DNA of 64,000 nucleotides from Leptospira sp. WS4.C2 (GCF_040833985.1 NZ_CP162139.1:2252001-2316000), one strand, 5' to 3'; numbered from the stretch's first letter, positions 29,913 to 39,531 are shown. The notes: generated from the sequence alone by a model not told the origin. Translations and numbers: made by a program.

Positions 29913-30217
29913 GTTTTTCTTCTATCGATTGATCTAGATGTTTCTTCGAAATGTCTAGATTGGCTGGTCTTTTACAATTCGAGTAGCAAGCTTCCAATCG
30001 TGCTTTCTTCGTTCTCCATTACCAAATTTCCTTTCTCTCTTCACTTCCTCCCAAAAATCCATCGTTTTCGAATTCACATAAACCCCGCCTGGCTTCCCTG
30101 TAAAATCCCCCTCCACTTAGTCGTCCCAACGGTGACTTTCTATTTCCAGTCCCTTGAAAAGGATGGGTTGGACCGAATTTAACTTTACAAATTATTGCTA
30201 TACGTATAACTAGTATC

Positions 30218-30823
30218 ATGATGCTTGCGGAACAAACCCAGATTTCAACCAATGTCTACGAACCCATCCAAAATTGGAACCAGAGAGACCTTGGACTCCT
30301 CACGGGAGAAAGGGGGATGTACAGGCTCGCTCATTTTTGGCAATATGCCATGGTTTGTTCGGGGTTTCAGGTTTTCAATTTGGACTGCGCCATTCGCTTC
30401 AACCCCTTTACCATCGCAGAAGAAACACGAAAACAGAATTTAGCACCAGAACCATTTTTAGAACAAATTAGAATCCAAAGAGCATTCACCCCCTATCAGA
30501 TCTTAGATGCACTCAAAAACATCCTTACCTTAAAAGAAGAAAATACCATCTACTTTTTGTTAGCACCTTGTAAACAATTTTTAGATGGTGATGTCAAAGA
30601 TGATGAAGGTTTGTTTTTACTAAACTTAATGTTAGGTTTTATTGAAAAATTCCCCGGTGAAAATGTTCCCCTACTCATCATTGAATCGTGGACTTATTCA
30701 CATAAAAACTTTCAAATCTTTTTTCCCAAACTACTACGTGCCACACAAAATCTATGGGAACTAAAGATGGACAAAGGTCTCTCCCGCATTCGTACAAGAA
30801 AAACTTCTATCACAGGAATTTAA
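30218..30823 (+). CDS. Rad51/RadA-like protein lacking the Walker A lysine
   Basis: A 201-residue protein whose order of motifs follows RadA/Rad51 cores. GERGMYRLAHFWQYA (30-43) lies where GEFGSGKTQLAHQ is expected, but without the GKT/S. VFNLDCAIRFNPFTI follows (VIYIDTEGTFRPERI in the family), then FLEQIRIQRAFTPYQI (EVLENIYVARAFNSNHQ). PLLIIES at 151-157 fits a Walker B strand. It is probably not an ATPase on its own and may act as a paralogue or accessory factor in recombination or repair. It is followed after one base by a small gene and then by a family B polymerase. Confidence 0.7.
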   Translation: MMLAEQTQISTNVYEPIQNWNQRDLGLLTGERGMYRLAHFWQYAMVCSGFQVFNLDCAIRFNPFTIAEETRKQNLAPEPFLEQIRIQRAFTPYQILDALKNILTLKEENTIYFLLAPCKQFLDGDVKDDEGLFLLNLMLGFIEKFPGENVPLLIIESWTYSHKNFQIFFPKLLRATQNLWELKMDKGLSRIRTRKTSITGI

Positions 30824-30824
30824 C

Positions 30825-31082
30825 ATGGGAAGAACCATTGCGCCCTATTCTCGCCAGATGTTACAAATCGAAGAAAATCTATCAGACTTTCGAAGATCTC
30901 TTCGTAAATCCGACCAAGAGATCTATGATGATCTGATCCGAACTGCCAAATTACAAGTACAAGCCGGTGTGATGGCATCCCTACCCTATCCTATTGATTC
31001 CATGATACTTTCCATGCTCATAGAAACAAAAAAAGAAATTAACGAATTAAAAAAAATTCTAACAAAAATTCCAGACAAGTAA
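30825..31082 (+). CDS. small protein of the Rad51-like/PolB operon
   Basis: An 85-residue, mostly helical protein: MGRTIAPYSRQMLQIEENLS, a basic/acidic middle and a C-terminal helix rich in Lys and Glu (IETKKEINELKKILTK). No known motif. Its start is one base past the stop of the Rad51-like gene and the polymerase starts 19 bases after it, so it may bridge the two as a subunit. Function unknown. Confidence 0.65.
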   Translation: MGRTIAPYSRQMLQIEENLSDFRRSLRKSDQEIYDDLIRTAKLQVQAGVMASLPYPIDSMILSMLIETKKEINELKKILTKIPDK

Positions 31083-31101
31083 ACCCAATCCTCCCAATGT
31101 T

Positions 31102-33399
31102 ATGGAAACGTTCCAAGGATACTTGTTTGATATCTACCACTCCGAACAAAAAATCTATCTCTGGATAAAGTCAGACTCTGGAGAACTCCGATTATTTTTT
31201 GATGAATTTTATCCCACAATTTATGTAAACGCAGCACCTAGTATTCTACAAAAAATAGTAAAACGGTTTTATGAACTAGATGCATTGGCAGAAATACCAA
31301 CCTTCACAGAAAAACGCCTCTTCTATGAAAATAAAACCATCTCGGTCCTGAAGTTAGTCATTTCCAAACCACAACTCCTACCAAAGATCACAAACAAACT
31401 CTTTCACTTATATGGTAAATATGATATATACCATTCGGATATAGAAATTTCCACAGGTTATATGGTCGAAAAGGGTATTTATCCCCTTGCCTACATAGAA
31501 GTGAATTACGAAATAACAAAAAACAATCTCAATCGAATCAGGACCATTCGATCTTTTACAGATATCAAAGAGATGGACTACAAAATTCCAGACTTAAGCA
31601 AAGTATCACTCTATTTAGAGAAAAGCCATAGAATCCCCTTTGTAAACAATGCACTGATAGTGAAAACAAATTCCGATCTGTATAGAATCCCAACTGGTGA
31701 TTCTAGCCAACTCATCCATCAGCTAAATACAATCTTCATAAAACATGATCCAGATATAGTTCTCACCACTTACGGTGACCAAGTTCTATTTCCAAATATT
31801 TTTAAAGCTTCCCAGGAAAGCCATATACCAACAGAATTTGATCGGGACAAAACAAGCACAATACGACGTTCCATCCAAACGAAGGGTACTAGCTTCAATA
31901 CATACGGAACAATCGTCTACCGAGCACCCTCCTACCCACTCTTCGGGCGATGGCATATAGATTCCAGAAATGGTTTTGTTTATAAAGAAGCGGATCTTAT
32001 GGGAATCATCGAACTCTCTCGTATCTCTCGTTTGCCCATCCAAAAGATGGCAAGGGCTTCCACAGGAAAAGCCCTTACCTACATCGAAGTAGATGTGGCT
32101 CTACGAATGAACTACTTAGTGCCTTGGCAAAAAAGTGCCCTAGAAGCTCCAAAGACCGCCTTAGATCTGCTAAATGCCGATAAAGGAGGACTCGTTTTTC
32201 AAGCAGATATCCAAAATGGATTTGCATTGGAAAATGTAGCACAATTAGATTTTTCGCAAATGTATCCCAAAGTGATGGTCTTACACAATATATCTCCAGA
32301 AACAATCAACTGTCTCTGTTGCACAAACGATCCAACAACAGAAAAAGTGCCTTCACTCGGATACCGAATTTGTAACAAAAGAAAGGGCATTGTCTCCATT
32401 GCACTTTCTCATATTGTAGATCGGAGGAATTATTACAAAAAACAATGTAAAGATAAGAATCATCCCAACATATCAGAAATAGACCAAAAACAATCTAGCT
32501 TAAAATGGATGCTCGTTACCTCCTTCGGTTATTTGGGTTACCGAAATGCAAAATTTGGAAAACTAGAAAGTCATGAATCAGTCACTGCCTTTGGAAGAGA
32601 AAAATTACTCATCGCCAAAGAAACAGCAGAAAACTATGGATACAACCTAATACACGCTATTACTGACTGTATTTTTATACAAAAAAAAGATAAGTCCCCT
32701 ATCGACACCGAACATCTCCAAGAAGTTTGCCAAACAATCAAACAGAAAACAAAAATAGCAATGGAAATCGAAGGCACCTTCTCTTGGTTATGTTTTCCCC
32801 CTTCCACCACAGATGAAAAAATGCCCGTTGCCAATCGTTATATGGGAAGATTTATAGAAGGAAGTTTCAAAGGACGAGGAATCATCCAAAGACGAAAGGA
32901 CTTTCCTTCATACGTAAAAATAGCACAAAACGAAATGATTGAATGGATGTGCCAATTTGAAACAATAAAAGAAATGAAAATACACGAAGGAGAGATTTTA
33001 AAAATATTCAAAAAACATGATATATTACTTTCTTCTGGAAATCTAAACTGGAGAGAACTCCTCATACAAAGATCAACCTCTCAAGACCCTGAGAACTATA
33101 GCGTTGACGCACCTAGCGCAATCGCAGTAAAAGACTTACTCGAAATGGGTGTCCGAGTCCAAGCAGGAGAAAAGGTCCGATACTTAGTAGTAAACAAAAA
33201 ATCAGACCGAAAAGGAGAAAGATACAAAACAGAAGAAAGAATCGAAAATAAAATCTCTCCCAAAATCATAAGATATGATAAAAGTTACTACAGAAAACTG
33301 CTCCTTACATCATTCAAAGAAATCTGGGCAGCCTTTGCAAGTTTCAAAGACTTCGATGAATTAATAAGCGACGAACAACGATTACCCTTTCCAATTTAG
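31102..33399 (+). CDS. family B DNA polymerase with altered motifs
   Basis: A 765-residue family B polymerase. Motif A is LDFSQMYP (Asp383) and motif B KWMLVTSFGYLGYR (Lys468). Motif C reads AITDCIF (Asp522) instead of the usual GDTDS, keeping only the second Asp. In the N-terminal exonuclease part the DIE motif is not seen (VNNALIVKTNSDLYRIP) and the Exo II region reads DPDIVLTTYGDQVLFP. Polymerase activity is plausible, proofreading doubtful. It ends an operon with a degenerate Rad51-like protein, which suggests a repair or translesion role. The C-terminus is Lys rich. Confidence 0.85.
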   Translation: METFQGYLFDIYHSEQKIYLWIKSDSGELRLFFDEFYPTIYVNAAPSILQKIVKRFYELDALAEIPTFTEKRLFYENKTISVLKLVISKPQLLPKITNKLFHLYGKYDIYHSDIEISTGYMVEKGIYPLAYIEVNYEITKNNLNRIRTIRSFTDIKEMDYKIPDLSKVSLYLEKSHRIPFVNNALIVKTNSDLYRIPTGDSSQLIHQLNTIFIKHDPDIVLTTYGDQVLFPNIFKASQESHIPTEFDRDKTSTIRRSIQTKGTSFNTYGTIVYRAPSYPLFGRWHIDSRNGFVYKEADLMGIIELSRISRLPIQKMARASTGKALTYIEVDVALRMNYLVPWQKSALEAPKTALDLLNADKGGLVFQADIQNGFALENVAQLDFSQMYPKVMVLHNISPETINCLCCTNDPTTEKVPSLGYRICNKRKGIVSIALSHIVDRRNYYKKQCKDKNHPNISEIDQKQSSLKWMLVTSFGYLGYRNAKFGKLESHESVTAFGREKLLIAKETAENYGYNLIHAITDCIFIQKKDKSPIDTEHLQEVCQTIKQKTKIAMEIEGTFSWLCFPPSTTDEKMPVANRYMGRFIEGSFKGRGIIQRRKDFPSYVKIAQNEMIEWMCQFETIKEMKIHEGEILKIFKKHDILLSSGNLNWRELLIQRSTSQDPENYSVDAPSAIAVKDLLEMGVRVQAGEKVRYLVVNKKSDRKGERYKTEERIENKISPKIIRYDKSYYRKLLLTSFKEIWAAFASFKDFDELISDEQRLPFPI

Positions 33400-33908
33400 A
33401 AACCAAATAAAACAGAAATCCAAATTCATTCATATATTCGATTTTTCTTTTATTGCATCGAAGCTAAAAAAAATGTCCAAAATTCGAATAAAAAATACCT
33501 GTTATACGAGAATTTCTAAGACCTACTCAAAAAACGTTTGCCCAATCTTAGATACAAAAAAGACTCATATTCGTTTTTCCGCCAATGGGACTCAGGGGGC
33601 GAAGCTATGCCTACTGCCTCCAAAAAAATCTCGCTGAACGATTCTAATTACCTTAAAGTTTGAATAGACCAAGAAAAATTATGTCTCATAAAGAGAGTCC
33701 AACTCAACTGACGACAAAAATTCAACCGAATCTGCACGATAAACGAATAGCCTATAGCTATCAAAAAAAGCAGAGTAAACGCTAAACAAAGAGAAGCTTG
33801 CTTCTGCCAACTACACGGATAACAAAAAACCCTTTCGAGAAATCAAAAGAGTCGCAACACAATAAGTTCATCGTATAGTTGCCAAAATTTGCGATACAGC
33901 AAGAGTTC
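33400..33908. other. gene-free boundary between chromosome and cassette array
   Basis: No gene is seen. The stretch holds fragments that look like attC debris: a core-like GTTATACGA at 33501, TGGGACTCAGGG at 33586-33597 (identical to part of the array's attC sites) and CGGATAAC at 33816. AGTTCG just before the first cassette core matches the attC right flank. It could hold the attI site or a decayed attC; I cannot separate these. No integrase gene is here. Confidence 0.5.
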
Positions 33909-33938
33909 GTTATACGAAATAAACCAAACTAATATACT

Positions 33939-34646
33939 ATGAACAAAAAAAAATATATTTTCATAGCTTCTTTACTTACTTTGACTAATTGTCTTTCAAG
34001 AAATGCCTTGAGAATTCAGGAAGAATTGAATCCTCAAATAAAGAATGATTCTTCAATTATTACAATAAAACTAAATAATTTCAATCCATCCAATGTTAGT
34101 ATGGAATTTTATATTCAAGATATAGATTCTTTTGAAAAAAATGGAAATGTTTTCTCTCCAACTTTTTATTTTAGCGAAAATTTCAATTCTCATATAATTA
34201 ACTTTTCTGTTCCAAAAGGAAAATATACTGGGTTTCTATTCATTAAATCGAAAGACACTATTCCTTACTATAGATCGATTATAGGAATGCATACCATCAA
34301 TTTTGGCATTAATAATGATTACAATAAAACTCCCGATTTATATAGTCCGTGTGTTCAAAAAACTGAACATGCAAGTGCTCTTTACTCAAGATATATCAAA
34401 AATACTAGATGCAATACACTCAACATAACTAATGATAAAATATTATTCGAATTTTCCTTAGACGATAAAAATGAAATTAATTACGGAAATACATTTTTAC
34501 TACTCTGGTTTAGCGTTTCTTTCGCTTTCTTTAATGGACCTCAGCAATATCCTTATGCTTTGTTTCTTGTATCGCAAGGAATTGCCGGTGTCATTATAAA
34601 AGATGTTCTAATAAATTTTGATAACCACCTGACTTTTAACCAATAA
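33939..34646 (+). CDS. cassette C1: lipoprotein of unknown function
   Basis: A 235-residue protein with a signal peptide ending LTLTNC (lipobox at residue 18). The mature part has a beta-rich middle with VPKGKYTGFLFIKSKD and two Cys residues, and a hydrophobic C-terminal segment (FLLLWFSVSFAFFNG). Probably lipid-anchored. First gene of the array, starting 30 bases after the first core site; no strong ribosome binding site is seen. Not recognised. Confidence 0.65.
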   Translation: MNKKKYIFIASLLTLTNCLSRNALRIQEELNPQIKNDSSIITIKLNNFNPSNVSMEFYIQDIDSFEKNGNVFSPTFYFSENFNSHIINFSVPKGKYTGFLFIKSKDTIPYYRSIIGMHTINFGINNDYNKTPDLYSPCVQKTEHASALYSRYIKNTRCNTLNITNDKILFEFSLDDKNEINYGNTFLLLWFSVSFAFFNGPQQYPYALFLVSQGIAGVIIKDVLINFDNHLTFNQ

Positions 34647-34657
34647 GCGGTTTACTT

Positions 34658-34824
34658 CGTATAACAGCGACTAATCGCTGCGCTTCGGGACTTACGCCCT
34701 CGCTTGGTCTGCGACACATAGGCTTCTGGCACTCCCCTTGCATCCGCAAGTGTCGTGGCCAGTCCCTAACGTCCCGTTCGGGACTCAGGGCCAGCCTACG
34801 TCGGTTAGTCTAGTTCGTTATGCG
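34658..34824 (+). repeat. attC1
   Basis: Ends C1 (33910-34817). R boxes CGTATAAC and (next cassette) GTTATGCG; L arms ACTAATCG and CGGTTAGT. C1 ends match each other over 17 bases with one mismatch, at position 11. Confidence 0.9.
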
Positions 34825-34846
34825 CCATAAATTAAAAACATTGAAA

Positions 34847-35512
34847 ATGAAGAAAATAGCTCTACATTTAATTCTTTCGTTCAATTTGATATATTGTTTT
34901 AAAGAGGATAATAGTCAAAAACCAGAAGAGTTTGAAACTCTAAAAGAAACAAAAAATTTGAATTATAATTATTATACCACTGTTAAAACTTTAAATATTA
35001 GGGAATCATCAAATCAGAATTCCAAAGTTATCGGAACAATTTCCAAATGTGAAAGCGTTGCTATTTTAGAAAATGAAGTAAATAGTTTAGATGAAAATCA
35101 AAACCTAGTGTATATTCAAACTAAAAATGGTTTAAAAGGATTTACATCTTATAAATTTCTTAAATACAAAGACAAAAACAATAATTCCCCTATAATTATT
35201 GATCCAGTTTATAACAAAGAACCTTTCAATATCACCCGCAAATGGATTTTTTATGCCGATGATCCTAATCTAATAATCGAATTTAAAAATAATTTAACCG
35301 GTCTTCTGGAAAACACTTTTGAAGATTATAGCGATACTAAAAGAAAAATTGAAAAAATTCCATTTACTTATATTTACGACGGTTGTTGTAATATTCAAGT
35401 CACATTTGATTCTGGAAAGAAAATCGAAATTAGTATAATTAAACTTGAGAATAAAAATTCGATCCTGATGAACTGTATGTATGCAAACCCTGACTATGGA
35501 AAAAAATATTAA
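34847..35512 (+). CDS. cassette C2: SH3b-domain lipoprotein
   Basis: From the ATG at 34847 the protein (221 residues) has a signal peptide ending FNLIYC (lipobox). An in-frame ATG at 34820 is part of the attC core and would give a poor signal sequence. A bacterial SH3 domain follows: KTLNIRESSNQNSKVIGTISKCESVAIL then LVYIQTKNGLKGFTSYKFL. Such domains bind peptides or cell-wall material in the periplasm. The C-terminal half is unknown. Similar SH3b proteins occur in C14 and C25. Confidence 0.75.
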   Translation: MKKIALHLILSFNLIYCFKEDNSQKPEEFETLKETKNLNYNYYTTVKTLNIRESSNQNSKVIGTISKCESVAILENEVNSLDENQNLVYIQTKNGLKGFTSYKFLKYKDKNNNSPIIIDPVYNKEPFNITRKWIFYADDPNLIIEFKNNLTGLLENTFEDYSDTKRKIEKIPFTYIYDGCCNIQVTFDSGKKIEISIIKLENKNSILMNCMYANPDYGKKY

Positions 35513-35554
35513 ATATAACTTTAATGGAAATTCATTATTATCATAAATTTACGG

Positions 35555-35721
35555 CGCATAACAGCAACTAACCGCTTCACTTCGGGACTGGCGCCCTCGT
35601 TCGGTCTGCGACACATAGGCTTTTGGCACTCCTCTTGCTTACGCAAGCGTCGTGCCAATCCCTAACGTCCCCTTCAGGGACTCAGGGCCAGCCTACGTCG
35701 GTTAGTCTAATTCGTTATACG
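35555..35721 (+). repeat. attC2
   Basis: Ends C2 (34818-35714). R'' CGCATAAC matches the C2 start GTTATGCG; downstream core GTTATACG. L arms ACTAACCG and CGGTTAGT. Confidence 0.9.
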
Positions 35722-35734
35722 CAATAGCAGCAAC

Positions 35735-36640
35735 ATGAAAAACTTAGCAAAAACCTATATTAAAGATAAATTTATATACTATTTTCTTTTTGGAGACTAC
35801 GCCGTTTTATATTATTTTGGAACCAAGGTTTATAAATCTAACTATAGAAAGCCAGTTACAGTATATTACTTTGCAAAAGAATTAGAATATTTCGAAAAGT
35901 ACAAAGATATCAATGCCAAAATTGACCAATTAGTAAATATAGAAGATCAAGATGAATTTTTAAGTTTAACAGATGAGGACCTTTGCTATTTACATAAGTT
36001 CTCAGCCCAAATAAATAATAGAATTAATCGAAACTTTAAAATTCTAAACCAATTTACAAGGAAAATTAGACATTGGAAAAAAAAATCAATGCTATTTGAA
36101 TCACAGGATATTATTGACTTAGACTTCAGGGAAAGAGATCTCGCTATGCGCGGAGTCTTATTTTACAAAACACGTACAATTATATATCTATATCTTTTAC
36201 GAATAAAATATTTATTTAAACCATTTGCCTATTTTTCAATTTTCATTTGGGACAATTTTGCAATTACTTTCGAACAATTCAACGAATACCAAATAAAAAA
36301 AGTCTATCAAAATACTCTACTTACAAATAAAGAATATATGAACTTCATTCTAAAATTAAAAACTACAGAAACAAAAGAAGAACTGTTAAAGAAAGCAAAA
36401 AATGAACTAGAAGTTGCACAAAAATCTTATTTCGAAATTAACAAAAGCTTTCTTACTTTAGGACTTGCCTTAAGCACCATCTTAATAAGCATAGTTTTAA
36501 ATTTATCAGAATTTATTTCAAAAAAGAAAGAACTCGATGAGACAAAGTTAAAAATAAAAAATCTCGAACAACATATAGACAAACAAGATAACGAAATAAT
36601 TATCTTAAAACAAATATTAAATTTAAAATACAAATTATAA
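35735..36640 (+). CDS. cassette C3: membrane protein with C-terminal coiled coil
   Basis: A 301-residue, Lys/Tyr/Phe-rich protein. A hydrophobic helix (LTLGLALSTILISIVLNL) lies near residues 244-262. It is followed by a coiled coil (ELDETKLKIKNLEQHIDKQD). The N-terminal 230 residues are mostly helical with no known motif. It may be a membrane-tethered effector, but there is no direct evidence. Not recognised. The start lies 14 bases past the core, with no strong ribosome binding site. Confidence 0.6.
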   Translation: MKNLAKTYIKDKFIYYFLFGDYAVLYYFGTKVYKSNYRKPVTVYYFAKELEYFEKYKDINAKIDQLVNIEDQDEFLSLTDEDLCYLHKFSAQINNRINRNFKILNQFTRKIRHWKKKSMLFESQDIIDLDFRERDLAMRGVLFYKTRTIIYLYLLRIKYLFKPFAYFSIFIWDNFAITFEQFNEYQIKKVYQNTLLTNKEYMNFILKLKTTETKEELLKKAKNELEVAQKSYFEINKSFLTLGLALSTILISIVLNLSEFISKKKELDETKLKIKNLEQHIDKQDNEIIILKQILNLKYKL

Positions 36641-36659
36641 ATTAATAAAGCTGCTACTG

Positions 36660-36823
36660 CGTATAACAGCAGCTAACCACTTCGCTTCGGGACTTCGCCC
36701 TCGCTCGGCCTACGGCACATAGGCTTTCTGTCACTCGCTTGCATCCGCAAGCTACGTGCCAGTCCCTAACGTCCCGTTGGGACTCAGGGTCAGCCTACGT
36801 CGGTTAGCCTAGTTCGTTATGCG
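36660..36823 (+). repeat. attC3
   Basis: Ends C3 (35715-36816). The C3 ends match over about 18 bases with one mismatch at position 11. R'' CGTATAAC; downstream core GTTATGCG. Confidence 0.9.
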
Positions 36824-36842
36824 AAATCGGTTTAATTAAATT

Positions 36843-37631
36843 ATGAAACAAAAATATCTCAAAATTATCATTATACTTTTTGCAATTAGCTTCAATATTC
36901 AAGCTAACGAAATTCAAAAATTTCAAAAACAAAATTCCTGGGCTATTTTTGCAAATAATTTTGGACGTGACTTATATATCGGCAACATACCACTAATTCT
37001 AACTTTGCCTTCTGATTTCCATCAGAATCCCAATGAAAGATATGGAAATGGAAATGTAATCGGATTTTCCTATAATTTTTTCGATTACCAAACAACTGGT
37101 ATTAGATTTTTTCAAAATAGAAACGGATATGCTTTAAATTTCTATAAAGTCAATGGATTTCTAATTAATCCTACAAATGCTTCTTACATTTACGCTAGGC
37201 CAGATTTTGAATTCTTTCATAAACTATACCCTTTTAAAAACTCTTTCTTTATTGCTCCCATTTTTGGTTCCGCTAGTTCAAAGTCTGTTGAACATTCAAA
37301 AAATTCAATTTTATTAAACGATTTTATTGATACATATTCTTTTACTATTAATACTCCCAGTAGATTGTATTCTGGGATTGACATTGGCTTTACTTGGCTA
37401 TTTTTTGACACACTCTTTCTTAACTTCGGATTTATGGCAAAATATGCTCAAAATCGAAATTTGTCTTCAAAAGCATCTTATGAATTATATGACTATGTTC
37501 TAAATAATACAAACTTTAACATTAACACTTTTGTCGTAACTTCCATTATAGCAGATTCAGCGAATAATAATCTAGCACTAACTAAACGCGGAAGTTCTTC
37601 CCTATATTTTGAATTTGGAATTTCATTATAA
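36843..37631 (+). CDS. cassette C4: outer-membrane-type exported protein
   Basis: A 262-residue protein with a signal peptide ending NIQANE. The mature part alternates aromatic and polar residues in a beta-barrel-like manner (GIRFFQNRNGYALNFYKVNG, SRLYSGIDIGFTWLFFDTLF) and ends LYFEFGISL, with a terminal Phe/Leu pattern like outer-membrane proteins. A small barrel is likely by pattern only. Function unknown. Confidence 0.6.
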   Translation: MKQKYLKIIIILFAISFNIQANEIQKFQKQNSWAIFANNFGRDLYIGNIPLILTLPSDFHQNPNERYGNGNVIGFSYNFFDYQTTGIRFFQNRNGYALNFYKVNGFLINPTNASYIYARPDFEFFHKLYPFKNSFFIAPIFGSASSKSVEHSKNSILLNDFIDTYSFTINTPSRLYSGIDIGFTWLFFDTLFLNFGFMAKYAQNRNLSSKASYELYDYVLNNTNFNINTFVVTSIIADSANNNLALTKRGSSSLYFEFGISL

Positions 37632-37643
37632 AGAAACCGACTT

Positions 37644-37804
37644 CGCATAACAGCATGGAAACGCTTCGCTTCGGCACGAGGCCTCGCTTGGGCTGCGCCA
37701 CATTCCTCTCCGTCACGCTTCTTGCAAGCAAGAAGACGCGCCGACGCTAACGCCTCTTCGAGGCTCAGCTACGAGGAACGTCGTCTCCACTAGTTCGTTA
37801 TACG
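37644..37804 (+). repeat. attC4
   Basis: Ends C4 (36817-37797); ends match over 18 bases with only position 11 mismatched. This site is of the TTCCTC/GAGGAA inner-arm type. Downstream core GTTATACG. Confidence 0.9.
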
Positions 37805-37839
37805 ACATTTTCATAAAATTTAAACTAATTGCAAAGAAA

Positions 37840-38694
37840 ATGAAACTAAAACTATTAGCTTACCTAAAATTTCTCCCTCTAGTATTTCTTATTTTCTCAA
37901 TTTCGTTCACAATATATATAATCTACAATGGTTTGTTACTAAAAGAACCAGAAAATAAACTGGATCCATCTAAAATTGTTTTTTTAGAAACTTTTATTAA
38001 AAACATAAAAACAAAAGATATAAATAAAATATATAGAGTCCTAAACTCAAATATTGGAGATAAAAACTCCGTTCTCAATGTATTAAATGAAATGGAATTC
38101 TACGATACTGTAAACAAAGCAATTCCGAAGATTACTTTATTTCTAAAAGAAGAAAACATAGACCTTAAAAGTGCAGGACTACGAGAAGGAACAAGTTTGC
38201 ATTTTATACTGGAAAACAAAAACGGAGAATCTACCTATTGCGCAATTACTATTGGAAAAAATACCGATGGGAAACTAGAAATAGCTGGATTTGAGTTCAC
38301 AAATTTAAAACTATCTATCGCAGAAATTATCCAGAAAGATAAATTAAAAACTGAAAGCCTGACTCTTAGTAACTATCTGATAATTGGATATATTATACTT
38401 ATAACTATAATTTGGGCAGCTGCATATATCAAGCTTATATCTTCAAAGTATTCTTCTGAAAAAAAGTATTACTTTTTGATTTTCCTTTTTGTCGCAGGAA
38501 TTACTTACGACTGGAATTCATCAGAACTTCTAGAGCAATATCAGTTTATCAGTATGACGTTAAATCCGATATCTGTTAAGAAAAATAATTTTCTCGAAAA
38601 CTGGAAACTTATCATCTCATTTCCTCTCGGAGCAGTCATATTTCTAATGAAAACACTGATAAAACCAAATCTAAACAATGAAAACGTCGTATAA
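37840..38694 (+). CDS. cassette C5: membrane protein
   Basis: A 284-residue protein with an N-terminal membrane helix (residues 9-30), an extracytoplasmic domain of about 150 residues, and three C-terminal membrane segments (YLIIGYIILITIIWAAAYI; YYFLIFLFVAGITYDW; LIISFPLGAVIFLMKTL). No known family recognised. Its stop codon TAA lies inside the R'' box of attC5, so the recombination site ends the gene. Confidence 0.62.
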   Translation: MKLKLLAYLKFLPLVFLIFSISFTIYIIYNGLLLKEPENKLDPSKIVFLETFIKNIKTKDINKIYRVLNSNIGDKNSVLNVLNEMEFYDTVNKAIPKITLFLKEENIDLKSAGLREGTSLHFILENKNGESTYCAITIGKNTDGKLEIAGFEFTNLKLSIAEIIQKDKLKTESLTLSNYLIIGYIILITIIWAAAYIKLISSKYSSEKKYYFLIFLFVAGITYDWNSSELLEQYQFISMTLNPISVKKNNFLENWKLIISFPLGAVIFLMKTLIKPNLNNENVV

Positions 38695-38851
38695 CAGCGT
38701 TTTACCGCTTCGCTTCGGCACTAGGCCTCGCTCGGCCTAAGGCAAATTCCCCTTCTGGCATTCGCTTTGCTTACGCAAGCTCCATGCCAGTCCCTAACGT
38801 CCCGTTGGGACTCAGGGTCGGGGAACTTCGGTAACACTAGTTCGTTATACG
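38688..38851 (+). repeat. attC5
   Basis: Ends C5 (37798-38844). The C5 stop codon lies in R'' (CGTATAAC). Inner arm type CAAATTCCCC/GGGGAACTTCG. Downstream core GTTATACG. Confidence 0.9.
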
Positions 38852-38927
38852 CAAGCGCTCAATATTATATAAAAAAAATAAATTACAAAAAAAATCCAGA
38901 ACTTTCAAAGCCTTAGAAAAAGAAAAA

Positions 38928-39392
38928 ATGAAAACAGCAATTCTAATAATAATCATTTCAACCATATTACTTTATTTTTTTCGAAACAAAGAAAATAATG
39001 ATAAACCCATCATTGGAAATTTAAGTAATTTCGATGAATTCATATCAAAATTAATCGATTCAGAAAGTAATGATTCATTCCTGATAATTTCTATAAAGGA
39101 TACAGATAAATTTATACAGTTTAAATACTATGTAGAAGAAGGACTAGAAATTGATTTTCCCCTCGTCACGAATGAACAGATACAGAAGCGAAATCTTTTA
39201 ATAAATTATTGCAAAAGAAATAAACTATATTTCAAAATTAACAAAAGTTCTGATGAACAACATGAATTCCTAGATATCTATCTAAAAGCTGAAAAAAAAG
39301 AATTAACGGATACTGTTAAAAAAATCTATATTGATATTTACAATGTTAATCCTTCCACGGAATTTGAATTCAACGGTGATTTCGGAAATTAG
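38928..39392 (+). CDS. cassette C6: small membrane-anchored protein
   Basis: A 154-residue protein with one N-terminal helix (AILIIIISTILLYFF) and an acidic cytoplasmic or extracytoplasmic domain (SLIISIKDTDKFIQFKYYV; FLDIYLKAEKKELTDTVKKIYIDIYNV). The fold is alpha/beta by pattern. Not recognised. It starts 77 bases past the core, a longer leader than most cassettes, and 140 bases of AT-rich sequence with no gene follow it before attC6. Confidence 0.55.
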   Translation: MKTAILIIIISTILLYFFRNKENNDKPIIGNLSNFDEFISKLIDSESNDSFLIISIKDTDKFIQFKYYVEEGLEIDFPLVTNEQIQKRNLLINYCKRNKLYFKINKSSDEQHEFLDIYLKAEKKELTDTVKKIYIDIYNVNPSTEFEFNGDFGN

Positions 39393-39531
39393 AATATAAA
39401 TTTTGATCAAAATCTTAAGAAAGTTTAAAAATAACTTTTAATTAAAATTAATGAAGGATATTTTTTGAAGAAATGACTTTTTTAAAAATAAATTAACTAA
39501 AAAAATCAGTTTCCTGTCGTCTACGCGCCAG

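Noticed and set aside
33816..33916. A complete decayed cassette or attC to the left of C1
   Set aside because: The core-like start at 33501 and the box at 33816 do not pair beyond a few bases, and no L arms pair, so I list only debris and not a cassette.
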